A DNA stretch of 6,834 bases, taken from the NCBI GenBank assembly GCA_036787815.1, contig DAIQOP010000216.1, forward strand, positions 1-6,834, written 5' to 3'. The notes below the pieces were generated by a model that saw only the letters and a program-made list of their open reading frames with translations, searched no databases and had not been told where the DNA came from. The position numbers and the translations under genes were made by a program. The stretch comes from DATBAK01 sp036787815 (GTDB taxonomy: Bacteria; Actinomycetota; Acidimicrobiia; IMCC26256; PALSA-610). Shown here in pieces: positions 1 through 5,542 of the stretch. Every line of letters starts with the position of its first letter. Positions within the stretch are counted from its first letter, which is position 1.

Positions 1-1357
1 GCACCAGCGCCGGGTCGTCGAGGTGCTCGCCGCGCACACCCCAGTTGATATCGCGCCACGGGACGGGGAACTCGTAGACCCGCACGCGGTGCGTGAGGTG
101 CGGGACGTAGCTGTACGAAGCGCTGACCGCCGCGCCGGCCGGCACCTCGCGGATTGCCGCCTCGTTCACCGCCTGCCGGGCGTCGGCGTGCAGCGGCCAC
201 CAGCCTCGGCGGTACTCGACGCCGATCGGCGAGGGGCCCCACGCGATCGTGGTGGCCACCGACGTCGCGAGGATCACCACGGCAAGTGCACGCCGGGCCT
301 GACGCGTGGGAATGCGCGCCACACCCTCGACCGTCGCGATCGTGATGCCGACCAGCACCAGCGCGGAGTAGTGGAAGTGCGCGTCGCGCGTGTACGGAAA
401 CGAGCTGAGCAGGTTGACCGCGAGCATCGGGAACGCGATCGCGAAGCTCGTCGGCGAGATGAAGGGCACGAACGCGACCGGCGCGAGCATCCGCCAGAGG
501 TACTCGTAGCGGTCGTGCTGATTCACGATCTTCCACGTCGCGTGCGGATGGTGAACCGAGTTGACCGCCACCTGCCAAGGGGTGGTGCCGAGCGTGCCGA
601 AGAAGGTGTCGTAGAAGGGGCCGATGCCGTTCTGCCACGGGATGATCACGCGCGTCGCGACCACGTACCACGCGAGCGAACCGGCGCTCACGCCGAGACC
701 GATCTTGCGGTCGCCACGCCACGCGATGAGCAGGCCGAAGACGACGAGCACGAGTGCGACGTCTTCCTTGCACAGCGCGGCAACGACGGCTGCGAACGCG
801 AACCAACCCCAGCGCCATTCGCGCGCGGCCCAGTACGCGAACAGCAGCGGGCCGATCGACACGGCGTCGGGATGGAAGAACTCCCACACGAGCCATTGCG
901 ACGTCGGGTGCAGGAGATACACGAGTCCGAGCGCAACCGCGATCCAGCGATCGCCGATGAGATCGCGCGCCAACAGGAACACCGCCGCCGCGCCACTCGC
1001 CTGCGCGGCGACCTGCACGAACAACAGGAAGTGCGGCCCGGCTCCGAGGCGGTAGAACGGCGCGAGCAACAGGAGGACGACGTTCACGTGGTGCCCGTAG
1101 GCCTCGAGCCCGCGCACGGTGATGAACGGATCACGCAACCGCGACAGCAGCCAGATCGCCTGGTCGTAGATCCCCAGATCGAACCCGAAGGTTCCGAACC
1201 GGTCATGGCGGGCAGCGCCGAGGCGACCGAGCGTGATCGACCACAGAGCGATCGCACCGACGAGGACGATGCGCGGACCGTCGAACCAGGTCGGCGGATG
1301 CCGTGACGTCGGCGCGAGGGCCAGCGCGGGTGCTGCACCGCCAGCAGAGCCCTCCAC
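1..1357 (-). CDS. DUF2079 family polytopic membrane protein (partial, C-terminus beyond left edge)
   Basis: Reading the minus strand from a GTG at 1357 gives at least 452 codons with no stop before the window edge. An in-frame TGA at 1370-1372 lies just upstream, so GTG 1357 is the only standard start before the conserved region; its ribosome site is weak. The protein has a first hydrophobic segment at about residues 29-44, then the DUF2079-type motif FDLGIYDQAIW (59-69), a GHHV motif (88-91), an EFFHPD motif (159-164) and CKED (196-199). Further hydrophobic segments follow (about 109-130, 138-150, 200-212 and 225-240, others later), and HFHYSA comes after a predicted loop. The last visible part, near a sequence like SYVPHLTHRVRVYEFP, resembles the extracytoplasmic C-terminal portion of this family. 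DUF2079 proteins are uncharacterised membrane proteins; their architecture recalls lipid-linked-sugar glycosyltransferases, but that is inference and no reaction can be assigned. It is divergent from the Rpf-like gene. Confidence 0.85.
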   Translation of the reverse strand, partial: MEGSAGGAAPALALAPTSRHPPTWFDGPRIVLVGAIALWSITLGRLGAARHDRFGTFGFDLGIYDQAIWLLSRLRDPFITVRGLEAYGHHVNVVLLLLAPFYRLGAGPHFLLFVQVAAQASGAAAVFLLARDLIGDRWIAVALGLVYLLHPTSQWLVWEFFHPDAVSIGPLLFAYWAAREWRWGWFAFAAVVAALCKEDVALVLVVFGLLIAWRGDRKIGLGVSAGSLAWYVVATRVIIPWQNGIGPFYDTFFGTLGTTPWQVAVNSVHHPHATWKIVNQHDRYEYLWRMLAPVAFVPFISPTSFAIAFPMLAVNLLSSFPYTRDAHFHYSALVLVGITIATVEGVARIPTRQARRALAVVILATSVATTIAWGPSPIGVEYRRGWWPLHADARQAVNEAAIREVPAGAAVSASYSYVPHLTHRVRVYEFPVPWRDINWGVRGEHLDDPALV

Positions 1358-1636
1358 CGGTTCAGTCTGTCACGACGTCGGTGCTGGTCAGAGGCGCGAC
1401 GGTGACGGCGTGACGACGCGCCGCGCGAGCCGGCAATTCGCCGATCCGGGCGGCACTCACTAGGGTCGTGGCGTTGCCGGCCCGCATGCCGGCTGCGGCC
1501 GTCTCGTGCTCGTCCGGCTCGGCGTTCGTCCGGATCAGATGGTGGGGAGCGACGCGGCGCACAGTGTCCCTCGATCGGGAGTGTCGCACTGCAGAGTCAA
1601 CCACTCGTTCACCGCGCGACGAGGCGAGCACTCGCC
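1358..1636. other. Intergenic region between divergent genes
   Basis: About 280 bp separate the DUF2079 start from the Rpf-like gene start and should hold both promoters. The best plus-strand promoter candidate is listed separately. On the minus strand a short open frame from an ATG at 1488 to a TGA at 1362 could encode 41 residues (beginning MRAGNATTLV) and ends 4 nt before the DUF2079 GTG. It has no clear ribosome site and no recognisable motif, so I do not call it a gene. No tRNA, riboswitch or repeat array is visible. Confidence 0.6.
1437..1466 (+). promoter_or_regulatory. Candidate sigma-70-type promoter for the Rpf-like gene
   Basis: A TAGGGT hexamer at 1461-1466 matches the TANNNT form of actinobacterial -10 elements. 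A TTCGCC at 1437-1442 sits 18 nt upstream as a weak -35. Transcription from here would give a leader of about 165 nt before the ATG at 1637. This is pattern matching only; such hexamers occur by chance. Confidence 0.3.
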
Positions 1637-2593
1637 ATGTTGACGATCGGCGCGCTCTTCGTCGGCGCGTCGCTGAGTGCAACGATCTCTGCGGGCGCGT
1701 CGACCGCGACGCTGCGGGCGCAGGTCGACTCGATCGGTACGCAGTTCCTCACCGCGCAGGAGAACGCTCGCGCGCTCGACACCGAGTTGCGCACGCTCGA
1801 CCAGCGACTCGCACGGATCGCACACCGCAAGGCCGTGCTCGCCCCGGCGGCTCGGGAACGCGCGGTGCAGATCTACCAGGGCAGCGGGCAGACGTTCCTG
1901 TCGTTGTTCGACACGGCGAGCGCGATGGAGTCGGCCCGTCGCGCCGAGTTCCTGGCCCGGGCGAGCGACCACACGCAGGCGCTCATCGACGAGTACGCGA
2001 ACACTGCCATCACCCTGCAGAAGGCCCGAGCCGAGGTCGCGAAGGCACGCGCCCGGCAGGCCGCGCTCGTCGCGGCGCTCGCCAAGCAGCAGGTTGTGCT
2101 CGAGCACGCCCTCGCGCAGGCGCAGCAGGCCTACCGGGACCAACTCGCCGCCCAGGCCCAGGCCCAGGCCCAGGCCCGCGCCCGTGCGAACGCGGCGCGG
2201 CAGTCGACGGTGCGCACCACGAACCCCGCCGGCAACGCACCGACCACGAGCCGGCCCGCCCCCCCGACTCCGACTCCCCCGACTCCCCCGGCCCCGGTGC
2301 CCGTGCCGCCGCCCGCACCGCCCCAGCCCGGCGAGAACCCGCACCACAACGACACGTTCCTCGTGTGCACCCGCACCCGCGAGAGCTCCGGCGACTACAC
2401 CGCGGTGAACCTCGGCGGGTACTACGGCGCGTACCAGTTCTCGCAGCCGACCTGGGACCTCGCGGCCAGCCACGCCGGCAGCCCGCAACTCATCGGCGTG
2501 CGCCCCGACCGGGCCTCCCCCTGGGACCAGGACCAGCTCGCCTGGGTCTTGTACCAGTGGCGCGGCAACGGGCCGTGGGGCGGGCTCTGCTGA
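1637..2593 (+). CDS. Secreted coiled-coil protein with C-terminal Rpf/transglycosylase-like domain
   Basis: The 318-residue protein starts with a hydrophobic stretch (residues 2-20) ending in small residues, consistent with a signal peptide. An alternating heptad-like helical region follows at about 24-190, rich in Ala, Gln, Arg and Glu and resembling the coiled-coil N-termini of secreted cell-wall hydrolases. A Gln-Ala run (173-180) and a Pro/Thr linker (about 207-232) come next. Residues 240-318 look like the resuscitation-promoting-factor/lysozyme-like fold: a Cys at 244, ESSGDY with the likely catalytic Glu249, GGYYGAYQFSQPTW (260-273), and a terminal QWRGNGPWGGLC with Cys318 able to pair with Cys244. 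Expected role is cleavage of peptidoglycan glycan strands outside the membrane, for growth or daughter-cell separation. ATG 1637 is the first standard start in a frame open since 1406, but the signal peptide lacks the usual positive N-region, so the true start may be a non-AUG codon upstream (see findings). It converges with the transport operon. Confidence 0.85.
   Translation: MLTIGALFVGASLSATISAGASTATLRAQVDSIGTQFLTAQENARALDTELRTLDQRLARIAHRKAVLAPAARERAVQIYQGSGQTFLSLFDTASAMESARRAEFLARASDHTQALIDEYANTAITLQKARAEVAKARARQAALVAALAKQQVVLEHALAQAQQAYRDQLAAQAQAQAQARARANAARQSTVRTTNPAGNAPTTSRPAPPTPTPPTPPAPVPVPPPAPPQPGENPHHNDTFLVCTRTRESSGDYTAVNLGGYYGAYQFSQPTWDLAASHAGSPQLIGVRPDRASPWDQDQLAWVLYQWRGNGPWGGLC
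2153..2176 (+). repeat. Four tandem copies of the hexamer CAGGCC
   Basis: Four perfect in-frame CAGGCC units encode Gln-Ala x4 (residues 173-180) at the end of the coiled coil of the Rpf-like protein, followed by degenerate units giving Arg-Ala. Because the unit is 6 bp, copy-number changes would lengthen or shorten the protein without a frameshift. Confidence 0.85.
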
Positions 2594-2625
2594 TCGCGGC
2601 CCTGCGCGGAGCCGGGTGCGGTCAG
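2590..2625. terminator. Candidate hairpin between convergent genes
   Basis: CTGATCGC (2590-2597) can pair with GCGGTCAG (2618-2625), an 8 bp stem with one G-U wobble when read on the plus strand. The 20 nt between them can add a short inner CCC/GGG stem. The left arm includes the TGA of the Rpf-like gene (2591-2593) and the right arm holds the stop of the minus-strand lipoprotein gene (2622-2624). No T-tract follows on either side, so it would be an atypical terminator or a stabilising mRNA end structure. Confidence 0.35.
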
Positions 2626-3749
2626 CCCTGAAGGGTCGACCCCCGGTGTGACGCGACGAGCGACGCGAAGTCGTTCGTCGCCACGTCGGTCGCCGCGGTG
2701 CCGCCCCAGATCACGAGCCGGCGCCACGTGGCCGGATCCGGTTGGATCAGCGGATCGGCTCCGGCCTTCGGGTCGATCGCGCGGAGCGAATCGATCGCAC
2801 CGGCCACCGACGGCACCGAGTTCGAGTACGACGCGAGCCGCGCACAGACGTCGGCCTTGAACATGTAGTCGACGAACACTCCCGCTTCGTCGAGGTTGTG
2901 CGCGCCGACGGGAACGACCATGTTCGTCGACGCGAGCAGGCCACCTTCGGTGGGCACCACGAAGGTGAGCGTGGGTGTGATCGGCTGCGCGGCGCGCACG
3001 TCGTCGGCCCGGGCGACGGCGAGCAGCGCGCGACCCGACACGAGATCGTCGACCGCTTCGGTCGTCGCGAACGAGCCCACCTGGCCGGCGGCGACCGCAC
3101 TGCGCACCCGCTGCACCGCGTCGGCGGCCTGCGACGCCGTCGCGGTGTCGGGCTTGTGGCCCGACGCGAGCAACGTGAGACCGAGGGTGGCAGCCGGGTC
3201 GGCCGACAACGCGACCTTCCCGGCGAACCGCGGATCGAACAACGCGCCCGCGCTGCGAACCGGTTGGTGCACCCGTCGACGGTCGTACGCGAGGCCGACG
3301 ACCGTCGACGTGTACGGCAACGAGAACGCCCGCCCCGGATCGAAGCGGGGGTTCGCGAATTCGGGGAGGCAGCGGCGCGCCGCGGCCTGTGTGGGCAACC
3401 GGCGAACCCATCCCGCCTCGATCATCTGCGCGGCCTGGTGGTCGGGAACGACGATCACGTCGGCGCCGACGTCGCGGTGCGCCCGCAGCCCGGGTGCCAG
3501 CCGGCCGAGGTAGGCCGCCGGGTCCGTGTACTCGTGGTAGCGGAGGAAGACGCCGCTCACGCGTTCGAAGAACTGGGGGGTGTTGTCGTCGATCGCCAGC
3601 GGCTCGTTGTAGACCCGCACCTCGCGCAGCGCCGGCGTCGCGTTGCCCGAACAGGCCGCGAGCAACGCCGGGCCCCCGATGGCCACGCCTGCCATCCCCA
3701 CTCCGGCGCGCCGGAGGAACGCCCGTCGGGTGGAAACCGTCTCCGTCAT
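2622..3749 (-). CDS. Second PotD-like ABC transporter substrate-binding lipoprotein, divergent ligand pocket
   Basis: The 375-residue protein begins with a twin-arginine type signal (TRRAFLRRAG, residues 7-16), a hydrophobic stretch and a lipobox LLAAC with Cys33. It is therefore predicted to be a Tat-exported lipoprotein anchored outside the membrane. The body is a type 2 periplasmic binding fold related to PotD: a first strand VYNEPLAID (46-54), DVIVVPDHQAAQMIEAGW (97-114), LPYTSTVVGLAYD (144-156), FVVPTEGGLL (263-272) and a C-terminal helical part. Compared with the first lipoprotein of the operon, the pocket positions Trp79, Tyr82, Trp284 and Asp312 are here Glu49, Ala52, Arg247 and Thr275, so the ligand is probably not that of classical PotD. 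It is the last operon gene, 27 nt after potC. No good Shine-Dalgarno precedes ATG 3749, so it may depend on read-through from the upstream genes. Family is secure; the substrate is unknown. Confidence 0.88.
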   Translation of the reverse strand: MTETVSTRRAFLRRAGVGMAGVAIGGPALLAACSGNATPALREVRVYNEPLAIDDNTPQFFERVSGVFLRYHEYTDPAAYLGRLAPGLRAHRDVGADVIVVPDHQAAQMIEAGWVRRLPTQAAARRCLPEFANPRFDPGRAFSLPYTSTVVGLAYDRRRVHQPVRSAGALFDPRFAGKVALSADPAATLGLTLLASGHKPDTATASQAADAVQRVRSAVAAGQVGSFATTEAVDDLVSGRALLAVARADDVRAAQPITPTLTFVVPTEGGLLASTNMVVPVGAHNLDEAGVFVDYMFKADVCARLASYSNSVPSVAGAIDSLRAIDPKAGADPLIQPDPATWRRLVIWGGTAATDVATNDFASLVASHRGSTLQG

Positions 3750-3776
3750 CGGGCGAAGCCTAGGAGGCCCGCCGAC

Positions 3777-4679
3777 TCAGGTGGAGCGCAGGCGGTTCTC
3801 CCGCAAGAGCCGGAAGGCGGTACCACCACCGATGAGCGCGATGCTGACGAACAGGATCATCGATGCGAGCACGTCGATCTGGGGTGGCACGGCGATCTTC
3901 TGCTCCGTGAAGATCTGGATGGGGAACGTGACCGTGTTCCCCGCGTTGAAGACCGTGATGATGTAGTCGTCGATCGACAGCGAGAACGACAGCATGAACG
4001 CCGCGATCACGCCGGGCATGATCAACGGCATCGTGACTTTCCGGAACGTGCGGAGTGGCGGCGCGCCGAGATCCATGGCCGCGTCTTCGAGCGTCCAGTC
4101 GAAGCCACGGATGCGAGCCTTGACCGTGAGCGCCACGAAGCTCACGCAGAACATGATGTGCGCGATGAGGATCGTGACGAACCCCAACGCGACCCCCCGG
4201 GTGAGGAACAGCGTCAGCAGCGACGACCCGAGACAGATCTCGGGTGTGGTGAGCGGCAGGACGAGCAGGAGGTTGACGACCGCGCCGCCGCGGAAGCGAT
4301 AGCGCGAGAGCGCGATCGCGACGAGCGACCCCATCACGGTTGCGACCAGCGACGCGATGAAGGCGATCTTGAGGCTCTCGACCATCGCGCGCCCGAGCTC
4401 GGGGAACTTCCCGAACGGGTGCGCCCAGTTCGAGAACGTGAAACCCCGCCAGGTGTAGTTGAACGGGTGCGTGATGCCGTTGAGGTTGTTGAAGCTGAAG
4501 ATGACGATCACGACGATCGGCGCGAACAGGTAGACGTAGGCGACCACCGCCCAACCGTTGAGCAATCCGTTGCCCAGCCTGCGAACCCATCGCGGCGCGT
4601 ACCGACCTCCGGCGCGGCTCGACCCGACCGTCGCCCGTACGTGCTCCTGCACCGCCGGCGTTCCCTCGATGGCCGTCAT
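3777..4679 (-). CDS. potC: Spermidine/putrescine-type ABC transporter permease, PotC-like
   Basis: This 300-residue inner-membrane permease has a cytoplasmic N-terminal extension of about 40 residues, then about six membrane segments (roughly 43-64, 103-126, 133-157, 164-187, 219-242, 268-290). The cytoplasmic EAA loop that docks the ATPase is intact: EDAAMDLGAPPLRTF (198-212) followed by MPLIMPGV (217-224), including the conserved Gly205. The following SFSLSIDDYI (231-240) is typical of PotC. It would pair with the adjacent PotB to form the translocation channel. Its ATG (4679) overlaps the potB stop in an ATGA, indicating translational coupling. A GAGGA at 4689-4693 inside the end of potB serves as ribosome site with 9 nt spacing. 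Assignment to the polyamine class comes from family resemblance; the actual substrate could be another small cationic or organic compound. Confidence 0.93.
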   Translation of the reverse strand: MTAIEGTPAVQEHVRATVGSSRAGGRYAPRWVRRLGNGLLNGWAVVAYVYLFAPIVVIVIFSFNNLNGITHPFNYTWRGFTFSNWAHPFGKFPELGRAMVESLKIAFIASLVATVMGSLVAIALSRYRFRGGAVVNLLLVLPLTTPEICLGSSLLTLFLTRGVALGFVTILIAHIMFCVSFVALTVKARIRGFDWTLEDAAMDLGAPPLRTFRKVTMPLIMPGVIAAFMLSFSLSIDDYIITVFNAGNTVTFPIQIFTEQKIAVPPQIDVLASMILFVSIALIGGGTAFRLLRENRLRST

Positions 4680-5536
4680 ACCGTGAGATCCTCGGTGCCG
4701 AGCAGCTTCGAGTAGCCCAGCACGAGCACCGTGATGATCGCCATCAGCACGAACGAGATCGCGGCAGCCGAGGGATAGTCGAGGGTCTCGAGGAAGTTGC
4801 CCTGCACCACGTTGCCGATCATGCGGGTCTGCGGGCTCCCGAGCAGCGCGGAGTTCACGAAGTCGCCGGCTGCCGGGATGAACACCAGCAGGCTGCCGGC
4901 GAAGATGCCCGGCAGCGAGAGCGGCAGCACCACCTTGCGGAACGCGCGGAACGGGTTCGAGAAGAGATCACGCGCCGCGTCGAGCAGGCGGACGTCGATC
5001 TTCTCGAGGCTCACGTAGATCGGCAGCACCATGAAGGGCAGGAAGTTGTAGGTGAGGCCGCCGATCACCGCCCAGCTCGTGCTGAGCAGGTGCCCGTTGG
5101 CCGAGAGCACGTGGATGTCGCGCAGCATGCGCACGAACGGGCCCTGGTCTTGCAGGATCGTCTTCCACGCGAGCGTGCGCACGAGGTAGCTCGTGAAGAA
5201 CGGCACCACGACCAGCCCGAGCAGCAGGTTCTTGTACCGACCGCCCCGGAACGCGATCGCGTACGCGAGCGGGTACCCGATCGCGATGCAGAGCAGGGTC
5301 GCGATGAACGCGTACCGGAACGACAGCAGGTACTGGTGCTGGTAGAGGCTCCAGGAATCGGAGAAGTTCGACCACTTCCACACGAAGCTCGTGTTGCCGA
5401 CCGCATCGGCCTTCGACAACGCCGTCTGGAGCAGGAACCACACGGGCAGCATGAAGAAGAGGATGAGCCAGATCATCCCCGGTGCGAGCAACGCGTAGGG
5501 CGTGAAGCCGCCCTTCCGCTGCGCTTCGCCGGCCAC
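4676..5536 (-). CDS. potB: Spermidine/putrescine-type ABC transporter permease, PotB-like
   Basis: The 286-residue integral membrane protein starts at a GTG (5536), 6 nt after the stop of the first lipoprotein gene, so it is almost certainly translated from the same mRNA. About six membrane segments are visible (roughly 14-38, 72-96, 103-125, 152-175, 207-230, 256-279). The segment YPLAYAIAF (88-96) and the GDFVNSALLG stretch (224-233) are typical of PotB/PotH-like permeases. The EAA loop reads LDAARDLFSNPFRAF (185-199) then LPLSLPG (204-210). The family's near-invariant glycine after the EAA triplet is Phe192 here, which is unusual. No strong Shine-Dalgarno precedes the GTG, consistent with coupling to the upstream gene. 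It is expected to form a heterodimer with PotC. Confidence 0.93.
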   Translation of the reverse strand: MAGEAQRKGGFTPYALLAPGMIWLILFFMLPVWFLLQTALSKADAVGNTSFVWKWSNFSDSWSLYQHQYLLSFRYAFIATLLCIAIGYPLAYAIAFRGGRYKNLLLGLVVVPFFTSYLVRTLAWKTILQDQGPFVRMLRDIHVLSANGHLLSTSWAVIGGLTYNFLPFMVLPIYVSLEKIDVRLLDAARDLFSNPFRAFRKVVLPLSLPGIFAGSLLVFIPAAGDFVNSALLGSPQTRMIGNVVQGNFLETLDYPSAAAISFVLMAIITVLVLGYSKLLGTEDLTV

Positions 5537-5542
5537 GAGCGC

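Noticed and set aside
23..1306. Long plus-strand open frame (427 codons)
   Set aside because: Product is low-complexity, rich in Arg, Asp, Glu and His with no domain. It lies antisense to the clearly DUF2079-like minus-strand frame.
1372..1384. Near-palindrome around CGACGTCG as an operator
   Set aside because: Short palindromes of this type are frequent in GC-rich DNA. There is no second copy and no regulator gene nearby.
1535..2488. Minus-strand 317-codon frame antisense to the Rpf-like gene
   Set aside because: Gly/Arg/Val-rich shadow of the Ala/Gln/Pro-rich coding strand with no domain.
1468..2631. Plus-strand 387-codon frame overlapping the Rpf-like gene, starting right after the TAGGGT box
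   Set aside because: The leaderless-like GTG is tempting, but the product is Arg/Pro-rich without motifs, while the overlapping frame has the signal peptide, coiled coil and Rpf-like domain.
3750..3776. CCTAGG palindrome and GGGC/GCCC arms in the potC to second-lipoprotein gap as a terminator or internal promoter
   Set aside because: The arms are only 3-4 bp with imperfect spacing, there is no T-tract and no -10/-35 pair, and the gap is just 27 nt.
2742..4715. Plus-strand open frame of 657 codons antisense to the second lipoprotein and potC
   Set aside because: It spans two well-supported genes and their junction, and its composition (Arg, Asp, Glu, His) is that expected from the complement of GC-rich codons.
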